Part shown: piece after piece, positions 1 through 12,054 of the stretch
Layout of the letters: each line of letters opens with the position of its first letter
Numbering within the stretch: the first letter of the stretch is position 1
Assembly: GCA_965153455.1 (NCBI GenBank)
Contig: OZ234494.1
Span: forward strand, 23,870,001 to 23,934,000
Length of the DNA stretch: 64,000 nucleotides
From: Sphagnum compactum
Lineage: Eukaryota > Bryophyta > Sphagnopsida > Sphagnales
Direction of reading: 5' to 3'
Made by a program: the position numbers and the translations under genes
The notes under the pieces: generated by a model
Database searches by the model: none
What the model was told of the DNA's origin: nothing
What the model saw: only the letters and a program-made list of their open reading frames with translations

Positions 1-306
1 CTAAGTTCCAATTTTTTGGAAAGTTTATAAAACTAAAGTTTTAGTAAATCTGAAAAACCACCTTCAAACCTACATTGAAGGTTCAATGAAATAAAAACCA
101 AAATGAAATTTTTTTAAACAATAATTCAAAATAAAAAACCAAATAACATTAATTTATGCTAATGTTGGGTGGGTATTAAAAGTCAAGTTGGATTTTAGTT
201 TAGTGTTCAGTTTCAAAACCGACTGTTCTTGTTTCAATTGAGACATGACACTTTGAAAACTAATAGAGTATCACAAAGTATTTCATGCAATACCCTAAAT
301 TTAATA
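1..306. other. AT-rich intergenic sequence
   Basis: No coding frame, RNA gene or repeat is recognised. The tract is AT-rich and almost free of CpG. Confidence 0.5.
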
Positions 307-625
307 CATGTGGAAGTTATCATATGAAGCCCCAAGGCTACCGTATCGCCACGCTCGTTTCACACCACCCGGTGCGAAATATTTAATTTTGGACGATTTT
401 CATTTTCGCATCGACCCACAAATAATTAATTACAATGGTCTGTCATTTCACACTTCAATGGGTCTGTCGGAATTGGGGCGGGCCACGTTTTGCCTTTTCG
501 CATTTACACCGTAAAATTAATTAATTTTGTTTGTTTCACATTTCGCACTTCCCCCCTCAGAATTTTTTTTTTTTTCACAATACCCCTAAAATAATTAATA
601 TTGGTTGAAACAAGCGCGGCGGTAT
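307..625. other. CpG-rich patch, no gene recognised
   Basis: Unlike the flanks, this stretch is rich in CpG (CGCCACGCTCG, GGGGCGGGCC, AAGCGCGGCGG). A 68-codon ATG frame at 308-514 has no recognisable domain. GTGCGAAAT near 372 and ATTTCGCAC near 534 form a short inverted pair, so this may be the remnant of a small inverted-repeat element. It could also be a decayed promoter. No function is assigned. Confidence 0.35.
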
Positions 626-1600
626 GATAGTTCTAATGTTTGTATATGTTTATAAAAATCCAAATAGGTAGAATCAACTACCCAATATTGTTACAAGGTT
701 TGAACACAATCACCTACCCAATATAATATAATTACACAATTTGAACCCAAGACTCTTTCTAGACATTCTAGAGAGGATTAACCTCTACGTGACAATCCTT
801 CATGTGTGCATAAAGAAGTTAAACTTTACATTTAAAGTTCACACATGTCAATACTTTTAACTTTAAAACCATTGGGATGAATGAGCAATTAAATAAAAAC
901 AATCATATGCATTATTTTATCCGATTAAATGTGATTTTATGATTAATACTTAAATTTATTTTGAAAAAATCTTGATTCAAATCTCTACCTTCCTTTGAAG
1001 TCATGATGTTTGCAGTTTGCAGCCTTGCATGGAAATACAATGGAAAAAACAAGCAGGTCATCACATAAGGACTCTGGATTATACCAAGTTTGAATTTCAA
1101 ACTTAAACACTTGCGTTACTGAATGTATAACTTCTCATCCAGGTGTATGCACTTCTATGGAACATGCCCATCCAACATATGCACACATAGTACTCCAGAT
1201 GTAACTCACAAATTTATACCCAAATCTCCAACTTTGGGGGCAGAGCGAAAAAGAAAACCAGAATGTAGGTAAACTAAATCCCACCATATGAACTCCTGAT
1301 CAATTGAACACAAAAATTGTAGACCTTGATACTCCTTGTTGGTGCCGCTAGATTCAACAATTCAATGGTCAGATGTTCAAACGTTACTTCCATGTTACCA
1401 CACCGCTTGCTTACGGCTAAAAAAACTAATGTCAACTACAAAGAAATGATGTGCAGCTTGCAGGTTATAGTGAACCAACACCCACCAGTACACCAGGCAG
1501 GATGGATGCATGGTGCATGGACAGGAAGCACTTTTTCATTGTATTAATTCCACGGAGGTGAGTTACATACATAAGGAACCATCCGTGCGTGCATTCGTTT
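626..1600. other. Intergenic sequence, no feature seen
   Basis: No gene or clear repeat. The short open frames at 912-1100 and 1326-1547 show no protein-like composition or motif. Confidence 0.45.
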
Positions 1601-1985
1601 ACCTAGCTAGTAGCCACCAAATGGCGCACCTACTTAGCTACCCATATAGTAGCAACTATGTATTTACCTAATCACCTAGGTGATACTTTCACACAATTAC
1701 ATATAGGTACTTACTTACCTAGCTAAAGTGAGGGGGAAGTATAGAGGTTTGTAGCACATAGTAACCACTTTACATTTCTCACCTAATTTCCTATGAGACT
1801 TGCCCACTTACATAACTACTTACCTAGGTAAAGTGAAGGGGAAATAGGAAGGTTAGCAGCACATGAGAACCACTCGCTCGTTGGCTACCTAATCACCTAT
1901 CGTATTTATCTATCGGCTTACATAGGTAAGTACCTCGGTAAAGTGATGGGAAAGTTAACATGATAGGTTACCACGAGTTTCCAAT
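1600..1985 (+). repeat. Three diverged direct repeats, about 110 bp each
   Basis: A segment containing TACCTAG(C/G)TAAAGTGA followed by GGGGAA, AGGTT, GTAGCACA and AACCACT occurs near 1715-1772 and 1822-1877. A poorer third copy lies near 1928-1977. The spacing is about 105-110 bp. The copies lie in a broader zone rich in ACCTA and TAGGT words. Confidence 0.55.
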
Positions 1986-3130
1986 GGCTGGTGCACTGGT
2001 GTGTGCTGGGTCACATAGTCCGGGCCAAAGTGAAACCTTCAAGGATGGATGGTGGGTGGATGAAGAACACTTTTTCATTGTGTTCTAGTTCCCTAGCTAA
2101 CCACAGTGGTTAGCTGAGTTGCAGTGTTTACTAGCTATGTACTAATAACCTACTAGCCCTTTCTTAGTTATCAACTATTTGACATATATCTACTTACCTC
2201 GTAGCCAAATTATCCACACTAAAAGTTCTGTGCTGTGGAACAGGCCCCGGTAGACCCCCCATCTAATGAACACTCCATTGCACAACCATGGTTCCTATTA
2301 GTACCAAAATGAGTTCTCTATGTAGAGATCAGTGTTGGGGGGTTTTTAGAATTAGGGACAGATACCTGCCGGTTATCAATCAAAATTGAGGGTTCTTAAA
2401 AAATTCAAAGAACTGCCCGACACTGGTCCAGTTGTCTGGACTATGTGTGGTGGATGGGCGAGTCTGTTGTCCAGCCTCCAAGAGCAAATATGTAACCCAG
2501 CACCTGCCATCCATTGGAAACCTGTTACAACTTGATTGTCCATGAATCACAACTAAATTACCATGGTTATCTCGGTAACCTACCCTGTAAACCCTCTTCC
2601 GTCTTCCCTCTTAATATACCTATGTAAATGGGTAATCATAGTAGCAAGTAGCTAGGGAATGTAAATGGTTATTATGCAGGGAAGTAAGTAGGTAAGGCAC
2701 TTGTTACCTATTAGGTACGTAAATACTTATGGATGGTTGTTCCATTGCTAACCATCATGGTTAGCTATGAGAGATGTCAAATATTTATCAAATATAAGTT
2801 CTGTAAAGATGTTATTTGTTGTTGAAACCCAATTCACTGGACTTTTAATTTTTTGTAGTGTAGATTTGTTTCCCATGTTTTTATGTGTAAAACTTTGTTA
2901 TGGACCAATAATGTTAGATACAATTTAACAACACACCGCAAATAAGAACACATTAAAATAGAATTTTCTGTCCAAACATCATCCATCCTGCACAATGCAC
3001 AATGGTGGGTGTGGGTTCACTCTGACCTCCCAAGAGTTGTTTTCTCAAGAGCTGGAATATTAATGACATTGCTAGGATCCAATAGCTGGTTGTTCTCAAT
3101 ACTCTAGTATCAACCCACAACCCATTTAGA
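1985..3130 (+). repeat. Dispersed repeat A, copy 1
   Basis: This tract shares ordered blocks with 40.83-41.33 kb and, more weakly, 22.74-23.11 kb. The blocks include AAGGATGGATG, TAGTTCCCTAGCTAACCACAG, GTTAGCTGAGTTG and ACCTACT-rich spacers. Order is kept but spacing varies, as expected of an old dispersed element whose simple repeats have expanded. No protein frame was found. Confidence 0.45.
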
Positions 3131-3192
3131 GTTTGACCAAGAACTTACCAGCAGCGTAGTTCCAACCACAAGGACAGTAGTGGCATTTAATT

Positions 3193-3501
3193 TTAGGAAA
3201 ATTTTTAATTCACACCTTTTTTTGTTAAATTCACACCCTTTCTTCGCGCGTTCGATTTTATGCAGAGCACACGAGGCGAACTAGCTGTGAGTTTGAGATC
3301 GTCTGCTCGTCGATGAAGGGTGTCTGGGCAGTCCGTAAGATCGCAAGCAGCCACAACCACGAGCTTGGTGGCAACCTGGCAGGCCATGCTGTTTACAGGG
3401 GGGTGAGGCAGACATACTCAAATTTAATCTGCATATAATCGGACGCGCGAAGAAAGGGTGTGAATTTAACCAAAAAAGGTGTGAATTTAAAATTTTCCTA
3501 A
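3193..3501. mobile_element. Small inverted-repeat element with about 73-bp terminal inverted repeats and a GC-rich loop
   Basis: The left arm (3193-3265) begins TTAGGAAAATTTTTAATTC and contains CTTTCTTCGCGCG. The right arm (3428-3501) is its near-perfect reverse complement, with CGCGCGAAGAAAG and an end at TTTTCCTAA. The loop of about 160 bp (3266-3427) is GC-rich with many CpGs. Long terminal inverted repeats around a GC-rich, non-homologous core suggest a Mutator-type non-autonomous element, possibly with a captured fragment. I could not see a convincing target-site duplication, so the superfamily is open. Minus-strand frames through the loop show no recognised domain. Confidence 0.7.
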
Positions 3502-4254
3502 TTTTATTCAATATATTTACTGCGCCCGAATATTCAAACACAGTAGCCGAACTATGAAGGTGCTGTGGAGGACATAGCATTTTAGAGCATCTCCAAGGGT
3601 GCTCAGTATTTGATCCTGCACAGTACTATTGGATGAAGAAAAACCAAACATATGCCAGTTTGGCTCAGGAAATTGGTTTTGGGTCAGCATCATCGCACAG
3701 TTTGCGGTGGCTGGTAAAAGGCGCAGCACCGCAGTACACCTGTAGAAAAAGATTGTAATGAATACGATTAACGGTCAGTATTTCTGATTCGCCGTCATAA
3801 TGATTGGTCCAAGTGGTTTGCTATTAGTAGTCCCTCACATATTTGCTGTCTTAGTTTCAGTTTTATGGGTGGGGTTTAAAAAAATTTAAGAAAAACTAAA
3901 TTTGAATGTGAAAAATAATTTACAGGGTCACATACTGAGCACCCTGTACATATTTTAGTGTCCACGAAGTTTGTAAGAGGTTTTTAAGTGTGAATGTTAC
4001 CAGCTCATGGGTACATTTCAGGCAAGCTGCACATCCACTAGGAGTGGCCCAAGTTAAAAGCACTAATTACAGTGTTTTTTTTTTTTTTTCATATTTTTTA
4101 TTCATGTGATTGATTTCAAATTTATTCACAAGTTCCCATGATATATTATGAATGTTATCATATAAATAAATCCTACAATTTCAACACGAAATTAATTTAC
4201 ATTTTCAATAACATGGAAATCAAGCACTAATTACAATTGTTGTGGTACGTGTTA
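3502..4254. other. Intergenic sequence with possible MITE-like ends
   Basis: GAGCATCTCCAAGGGTGCTC near 3593 and CACATCCACTAGGAGTGG near 4029 are loosely inverted versions of each other. They resemble end sequences of plant MITEs, but the match is too poor to call an element. Confidence 0.25.
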
Positions 4255-5035
4255 TCATAACTGCACTCAGGCTGCATAGGTTATACCTACTAGCCTATTA
4301 ACAAAACCTAACCTAGGCATATTAGGTAGGTAGCTTAGCCTATTAGGTTGCTTTAGGCTTGAGCTACCTACCTAATAGGCTATTAGGCTAAGTCTACGTA
4401 ATAGGCCTAGGTGACTTAGCCTAGGTTAGCTACATACTTGGTGTAGGCCTAGGTAGCTTAAACTAAGTTATTTACCTACCTAATAAGCCTAGGTGGCCTA
4501 GGTTAGTTACATATTTAAGGTAGGCCTAGGTAGCTTAAACTAAATTATGTACCTACCTAATATGCCTAGGTGGCCTAGGTTAGGCTACTTACCTTGTAGG
4601 TTTAAGTGGTTTAAATTATTACATACCTAGTAAGTCTAAGTGACTAAATTATGTTATGTAGCTATTAAATAGACTTTGATAGTTTAGGTTAAGCTACCTA
4701 TCTAATAGGCCTAGGTGGCCTAGGTTACTTACTTAGTTAATAAGATAGGCTACCTATCTACTAGCCTAGTTGGCCTATGTTATGTATTTAGAAGGCTTAG
4801 GCTACGTACCTATAGTAGGCCTAGGCTAGTAAGCTACTTACATGGATAATATATAGGTCTATTTAGTAAACCTAGGTCACCTAAGATACCTACCTAGAAG
4901 GCTTACACTATTTAATAAGCTCCTTAATAGTCTTAGGCTACATCTTAAACAACCTACTAGGTAGGTTTAAGCTATGCTATCTAGCTAGGCTACTAACTAT
5001 ATTGTTAAGTTAGGTAGGTAACATATGCTTAAAAA
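4255..5035 (+). repeat. Degenerate TAGG/CCTA minisatellite
   Basis: About 780 bp built from TAGGCCTAGGT, GGCCTAGGTTAG and TACCTACCTAAT words. A longer unit is visible: TAGGCCTAGGTAGCTTAAAC recurs at 4444 and 4521, a 77-bp step. The array is rich in the palindromes CCTAGG and TAGGCCTA. It ends at about 5035, where dispersed repeat B starts. Confidence 0.75.
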
Positions 5036-5039
5036 GTAG

Positions 5040-5360
5040 GTTAAGTCAAATGAGTATGGCTCATTTGACTAAGTGTTAAATCATAATGGTCAATTTGACT
5101 AAGGGTCAAATCAACATGGTCAATTTGATTAAACCCTATCCATTCAATATGACCATTTGAGTTTCAAGTTTTAAGTTCAAAGTGTGTGGTTAAACCATGG
5201 CCATTTTAATGGATGTTTATCCATTTTGACCAAATCTTTGGTTTAACACTTGGTTAAAAATATCACTTTAATCAAATGTAACATGTTCTTTCCATGCCCC
5301 AAACCTCTAATGAAAATGGACATACCCTTTGGTCAATGTGGATAGTTCAATCAAATTAGC
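5040..5360 (+). repeat. Dispersed repeat B, copy 1
   Basis: Matches 15475-15760 on the same strand. Shared blocks in order are GACTAAGTGT-AAATCA, ACTTGGTTAAAAAT(A/G)TCACTTTA, TTCTTTC-ATGCCCCA-ACCT and TTTGGTCAATGT. No protein frame. Both copies directly follow a degenerate array. Confidence 0.65.
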
Positions 5361-6055
5361 CTGTTGAAAAGTTGTGATTTTCTTGTAGTGAAGCAATGTG
5401 ATAATGTTTCAAAAAGCACTCCAATTTTGTGAAGCTATTGTCTTGTGCTATAACATGCAAATTGGTTTTCAAGTTACAAGCCATGTACCTCCTCCCCCTA
5501 CATGGCATATATAAGAAATCATTGTAAACACTTTGACAATAGTTGTAATTGTTTACATCTTGAACTAGTCCAAAGGCCATTAATTGTTAAGTGATGCCCT
5601 ATAAACAACCATGTCCCTAACTTAAAGAAAGAAATGAACATTCTTCATGTGTTGGATGTGTTTGTTGATGATGATTTCACTAAAAGAAATTTGTATATTT
5701 TTTATTATAGTTTATAACTAATTTTTAATTGCAAACAACATTGTAGTTGCGTTGAACAAGTTGCATAAGATATTAATTGCAAATGATGATGTCATGATGA
5801 TGTCATCACATATACAATGGATGAAATATGTATTTGAGTTGACTATATTTTTCATTTGTTGACCATATAACACATGCGGCTATCATGCAACTAGTGACCA
5901 ATTTATAATAACCAATGCCATGTTGCCATGTGGTATATTCAAATAATATCAAATAAAGCAAATTTTTTACCAAATTTTTTATTGCAACCATTTATTTTTT
6001 AAGGTCTTTGATTCATACATGTGGTAATGTTTATGATTTTTCAAACATTTAAAAT
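5361..6055. other. Intergenic sequence, no feature seen
   Basis: AT-rich. Minus-strand open frames of 60-74 codons (5356-5580, 5806-5991) have no recognisable motif. Confidence 0.4.
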
Positions 6056-6059
6056 AAAA

Positions 6060-6478
6060 ATAGGTAGGTAGGTAAAAAAATCTAAAATTAGTAGGTAAGT
6101 AGGCCGAGGTAGGTAAGTAGGTTGATGTAGGTAGGTAGGTAAGTCTTAGGACATTTTATTTTATTTTATTTTGGATTTAACCAAATTAGGGTTAAACATC
6201 TCTCATTCGCTCATCCCATTTGACAAATCTTGTGTTTTTTAATATTTACAATGCGTCTACTTATATAGTTGCAATTTAGATATAAATAGTTTGCAACTAC
6301 GTTATGACTAGATGTTTTTCCCATATTGTTTGGTTTTTTCTTCAAGTGTGTCAACTCTAGAAATAAATAACTCATTCATTAACTAGTTAATTCATTAACA
6401 TTGTATTTACCTACAACCTATTTACTTACTACTTACCTATTATCTACTTATTACGTATCTACCTACTAATAATAATAG
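6060..6478. repeat. Short TAGG and ACCT clusters
   Basis: TAGGTAGGTAGG runs at about 6061-6145 and ACCTA/CTTACTA words at about 6408-6470 flank ordinary AT-rich sequence. Confidence 0.5.
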
Positions 6479-6479
6479 G

Positions 6480-7260
6480 TCCTAATGCCATCAAATATTA
6501 ATTATAATTAATTAATTTAATTATTAAAGTAAAATAATTAGTTAATTGATATTTAAAAATCATTAATAACTAATTAATTGATTAATTCACTAGTTATAGT
6601 TAATAAATTAGTATTTAACTAATAAAAATTTATTTCTGTAATAATATTTTTAATTTTATATTTAATTCTGAATTCGTTTATATAGTTAATTTAATTATAA
6701 TTAATGAATAAATATTCAATAATTACAATTTATTTAATATGTAATATCAATCTATTAATTATTAGTTCTTGATTAATAAGTAGTATTTAATCTTAATGGA
6801 AATAATTTATTAGAAAATATTTAATATTTAATATCAATAAATTAATAATTATTTTTAGTTTATTAAGTAGTATTTAATCTTAATGATTGAATAAATAAAT
6901 AATAATCATAATTATTATTTAGAAATTTATATTTGAATACTAAATTGTAACTTGTTATTAATTAATCAATAGTAAATTATTGATCTTTTAATATTAACAA
7001 TCAAAATTTTAAATGATATTTTATTCTGAATTATGTAATAATTAATCTATATCTAATTGTTAAGTATCTAATAAATAATTAGAATTTATTGATTATTAAA
7101 TATTAAATATGAACCAATGAATAATTAATTAATTTTAATATTTTTCATTTGACTAATATTTAATTCCGAATTTTAAATATTTATTATTAATTATTAATAA
7201 CTAGTTAAAATTAATTAAATAATTATTCAATATTCATTAGTTACATCATAATTATTGATA
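6480..7260. repeat. Nearly pure A/T tract of TAAT/ATTA words
   Basis: Close to 800 bp almost without G or C, made of ATTAATTA, TTATTAA, AATATTTAAT and similar words. Two related blocks ending TAGTATTTAATCTTAATG recur near 6780 and 6868. Such a tract would be easily unwound. Nothing shows that it has a function. Confidence 0.6.
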
Positions 7261-8735
7261 AGAAAAAAAATTAAAATTAAAAATTTTTTTACACTTTGAA
7301 TATACCTTTGATGTACTTTTCACAAAAAAATTACATTAAACCTTATAAATATGTTGAGAACATTCATAATAAATATTTATTATAGTAGACATTTTAATTT
7401 TATAACCCCAAATATGTATGTTTATCATGACCATAATATACATTTTACATGAATTTGCAATTAATGTTTTGGTTACACATGCAATTAATGGGCAATTGGA
7501 GCTTATTCATGAATGAATATAATCCTAGAGCATTCACATTGGAGGATGAAGAAAATAGTAGTTGTTCATTTGTCGCAATATAGTTGCAAATCCTCCCCAA
7601 ATTTGATGACATTGGTACATAGTTGCAAAAGTAGTTGCAAATGACACATAATCGCATGTAGTCACAAATAGGATGGTTGCATACCCCCACATTTCTTCTA
7701 GTGTTTTGGTTTAAATGTTGAAATAGGATTTTTTGCAAGAAACATGAAGAGGGAAGTTATTGGGGTCAATAATGTTTTCCTCTCCTTATTAATAAGATAT
7801 GATAATAAATGAGTTCAGAATATGTTAGCCGTAATGTTGGATCATAGATTTAAAACTTTGAAATTGATCTCTTCTTTTATAGGTTGTAAACTTAGGGTTG
7901 CCATAATTCTAGAGTATGATAGGAAATTGTTGTTTCCTGTGCTCTTTAAGTCCCATCACCATTTGTATCCACTACATGAAACCAAAAGTTCCTTTGCTAC
8001 CAAAGATAATGCAAATCACAAGAATTACAAAATCCACCATTGACTACCTTTTTTCCATGCCACATTAAATTAATGACCTTCAACTTGTTGGATATCAACT
8101 TCCTACCAAGTTATATAAGTTACTTTTACCAAGTTATAGTTACTTGAAATATTTGTGTTACATACTTTTAGAACTATGAGATATGTTAAGTAAGTTTACT
8201 TAAATATCTCTAGTTAAATTTAGTGTAAAATATCCCAATGCATGAGATGGTGGTCTTTTTTCATTGATCCATTGTCAAGCTCCAACATGGAATCAGATCT
8301 TGGTTACTTTTGAAGGAGAAATTGAAGTTGTTTTTTATAGTTTTAAAAATCTTTTGAAACATTGGGTGTGTTTTTTGTTTTGTTAGCATTTTGTTGAAAG
8401 TTTCGAAGTTTTAGGTGTTTTGTTTTTGGGCATTGTTCTACTCACAATCATGGCATGCATTTTTTATGTTCAAAGTATTAAGAAGTTGAATGGCAATAAC
8501 TTGCATACATGAAAGGTGAAGATGGAATTTCTTTAGCATGAAAAGGCTTTGTGAGAAATCACTTCACAAGACTTATTGCCACCAAAGGTTGAGTTTGGAA
8601 AGATTGTTTTTGAAGGATGCATTCTTGAACATTGCTTATTCATGAAAAAAAACAAATTGCATTTAATTTTGGGTTTCACTTTTGGTGTTTGGACATGATA
8701 TTTTGATTTCACAAAGTTAATGATATCTTATATTA
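7261..8735. other. Intergenic sequence, no gene recognised
   Basis: The open frames at 7445-7738 (minus, 97 codons) and 7822-8043 (plus, 73 codons) show no domain. The AT-rich composition suits decayed repeat DNA. Confidence 0.4.
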
Positions 8736-8736
8736 T

Positions 8737-9345
8737 TTGAAATATATATATATATATAAAAGCTTAAATTCAAGGAGTATTGAGTATATTTATGGTATAC
8801 ATAGTATAATAATGCCTATTTCTGTTTTTGGACGCACTAGGTTTGGGTTTGAATTAGTTAGCCAAAAAATGTCTGAAATGAAAATTTTAAAAATTACCCA
8901 CCTCATATATCTTGTCATCTTCCATTTGAAAGTGATAATTTGTCAAAATGTTAATTTACCACATACTTATGGTCATAACCCCCAAAAACACCCATTTATG
9001 ATATGATAATTATGAAACTTTTCACATGGCTGACAAACTTATTCCAATCATATGGAATCACAATTTTTAATAGATACTATAAATTTCATAAAGACTAAAA
9101 ATTAGTTCAATCATATTTTGAATATATTTGCATTTTTTTAATACATAATGACTTACATTTTTTTACCACAAATATATTTTGGAACTTCACAATATAAGTT
9201 GGAAAAAGGAATTTTTTTTTCGATTTAATTCTTTGTGTTATAATCTACCATATTATGCAAAAAGTTTGAAAAAATATGCTCCAATATTACCATGATTGAA
9301 GTTCAAACGTGGACACCCCTAGAAAATAGTACAATGTGACAACAT
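8737..9345 (+). repeat. Dispersed repeat C, copy 1
   Basis: Co-linear with 38690-39270 on the same strand. Shared blocks in order are TATTTATGGTATACA, ACTTATGGTCA, AATTATNAAACTTTTCACATG, TTTCATAAAGA, TTTTTAATACATAAT and CTACCATANTATGCAAAA. About 600 bp long, no coding frame. Probably a decayed non-coding part of a mobile element. Confidence 0.65.
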
Positions 9346-10405
9346 TTCCCCTCCCCCCCCTCCATAGTGTGTTTTCACCTCCCATAAAAATGAAATATTT
9401 GATAGTGTAGAGTGAGGAACAATTAAATGTCATCACATGGGCCGATTGTTATGAATAACTAATCAAAAATAATTTATTGACCTTTTTAGAGTGATTTTTA
9501 TATGTATTATTGTGTATATTTATTGATTCATCTAGATTCAAATTCACACCATTTAATGGTTATATTTATATTAATTACATGCCATTATAATGTTTTTTTT
9601 GTTTTCAATCGCCATTCATAACAGGGGTAGCCCAAGTGTCAACAAATATTTTCCTACATTTGTTTTGATGGATGTGATGGACGTGTCATGACGGATGTTG
9701 ATGTGATGCCAAACACAAAATGGTTGCGTCACATCAATTTTGACAACCATGAGTGATGGGGATTGTCGAGTCATAGATCGAGATTGAAAGGAGTCTTCAG
9801 TATGGTAGGTGTTAACATTGGTTTGAGATTTTGCCAACTTGGGATTAATAATCTAGACAAACTAGTTCTAATCATGAAAAACTAGCATGATGATCCCAAA
9901 TTTGGGTGCAATAATCCCCAACCTAAGTCAATTGAAAAATACATTGACATTGAAAGTGACATGGTCGTAGAAAATTAAGAATTCATTTATGATTTCAATT
10001 TGTTTGAAAAAGACTAACTTTTGTAGTGTTGAAAGGTGCAGAATATGAAAAGAAAAAAGGGAGGTACCCATGAACATCCATGTTTTGGTTCTTTAATTTG
10101 TTGGGTACAAGTACATTAACCTAATATGTTGTCTATGTTTTTTTTTAATTTTTTGGTTGTACGTACTTCAACCCTTAGGGCCAAAGTGGTTCAATGTTGA
10201 GCAAAGGAAATTTGTGAAACTCCCTGAATTTGTTTTAAAACTTCATAATAGGTTAGAAGGTAGATGTGTTGAGAGTCATTGGGTTGTTTATTCCAAGTAA
10301 ATGTGTCTATTGTTTACCTTTGTGTCACTGGTCACATGAGTCATTATTTTTTGTTTTTTAGTTTATGTTCCCACTTGTCAATTATTGTCCAGTTGAAGGA
10401 TGTGA
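9346..10405. other. Intergenic sequence, no gene recognised
   Basis: No recognisable protein or RNA. A 73-codon minus frame at 9616-9837 has no motif. Confidence 0.35.
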
Positions 10406-10409
10406 ATGC

Positions 10410-10585
10410 AGTTGTTGTGGGATGTCTTGTGTTTTCAACTTTTACTCTTAACATTGGGGTTTCTTATGGTTATTGTGGGTTGTCTTTAATGTTTATCCCT
10501 AATCTTGGGGTTTTCTTTTGTTGTTATGGGGTGTCTTCAATTTACATTTTTAACATCGGGGTTTCCAATTTACAAACAATGGGGG
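10410..10585 (+). repeat. Three tandem copies of a 50-60-bp unit
   Basis: The unit runs GTGGGNTGTCTT, TTTA, CTNATCTTGGGGTTT. It starts near 10416, 10475 and 10527. Two of the three steps keep frame, which explains the 116-codon open frame at 10279-10629 and its hydrophobic composition. I do not consider that frame a gene. Confidence 0.55.
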
Positions 10586-10629
10586 ATTTGAAGCATGTCG
10601 TATTGAATGTTGTTTTGGTATGTATATAA

Positions 10630-11925
10630 TTAATTTTTTAAAGGTTGAAAACACAAGGGTTGCTAAAGTTGATGGTGAGAATGGTTAGTTGTGTTTAGTT
10701 TTGAATTGAAACTAGATTATAAGTTTTGTGAAATTGAATGCAAACTTGTTGTTCAAAGTTATTTAAATCCAATGGTCTTATAGTCCTTTGATGTAATTGT
10801 CTTCATCAATTGAATGCAAGATCATTAATATGCATGAGCTTGAATATCTTTGCTTACTTGTGTGTATGGTGTTTGAAAGTTTGAGATTTCACTTTGCGCC
10901 CACCATCCGATCTCTTGTCAACGTGCTAAGATTGCAACTAAAGGCAACCAATTACTTATGACTTCAACAATTCTTGTCGCATCCACAATTCAAAGTTTCT
11001 AAAATGTTAGGTTATAATGATTTAATTATTTAAACTATAATATTATGTCTAGATTTCTAAAATTCTATTTAGATGGTTTATGTTTAAAGGGCATCACTAT
11101 TTTCCATATTTATTATGCATGCCCGTGTGAAAAACAAATACATGTCCTATATATGTCTATGCCCAACGAGCTTCAATATATCAAAAATTCATTTATGCCC
11201 AGGCCTATTGGGTTTCACATATGATTTTTTTGGTTCATACCCTACCCATAAAGTATTGTTGAAAGTAAATACTCGCCCAACATTAGTTTTCACCAATGTT
11301 GGGCAGTTTTAATTTTTTTCAATAGCCGCCCATTCTAGTCCTAATATTGTTTTTTAATAACTGAACCAATTTTTTTTTCCATCTTATTATTTAGATTAAT
11401 TCTCATTTTTTCTTTTTCTTCTCCTTATTTTGGTTCTTTTTCCATTAAAATTTGTTAATTATTTTTTTTGGTTCTTTAAAATTGATTTTAAATTAAAAAT
11501 AGTTAAAGGCTTTTATATGCCCAAAAAAACCAACAAACCTCATTACAAGGGAAAACATTTTTAAATTGATCATCATTCAATTTTTTTGTTCAAATGAGAT
11601 CTCAATTTCATCTAACTCTTCCTTCAAATCTATTTCAAAATATATCAATTCTACCAAAGTAAAAGGGGCCTTACAACCAACCCTTACATCATTAGGCCAA
11701 TTTTTAGTCACAAAGATTAAAATCTCAAGGTTTTTTTATTGTATACAACACCTTTTAAAATTGGTAAGTATACCAACAAGGGAAAATGTTTTTTTAGTTT
11801 CTATTTGAAAACCTATAATCTTTAATATTTGTTTAACCAAAAAGCCAACAATTGGAAACACAAATTTTTGTTTTTTCCACCACTCCAACGGACATTTGAT
11901 GTTTTTTGCATCCACTTGTACATAT
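10630..11925. other. Intergenic sequence, no gene recognised
   Basis: AT-rich. AATGTTGGG-type words near 11275-11310 recall a similar word at about 160. No protein domain was found. Confidence 0.35.
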
Positions 11926-11929
11926 ACCT

Positions 11930-12012
11930 TCTCACCTACCTACCTACATACCTACCCACCCACCTACATATTATCTATTTACCTATCCACCCACTTACCT
12001 ACTTAATTTTCA
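11930..12012 (+). repeat. ACCT tetranucleotide run
   Basis: Imperfect CTACCTACCTACATACC microsatellite, directly upstream of the 13-bp/39-bp satellite. Confidence 0.7.
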
Positions 12013-12054
12013 CCACTAAGTGTAACCATGAGGTTTTGCTAACCACTATGTTTA

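Noticed and set aside
6480-7260. Extreme A/T tract as replication origin or matrix attachment region
   Set aside because: Base composition alone is not evidence of function. Listed only as a repeat.
10279-10629. 116-codon hydrophobic open frame
   Set aside because: Runs through three tandem 50-60-bp repeats that happen to lack stops. No family resemblance.
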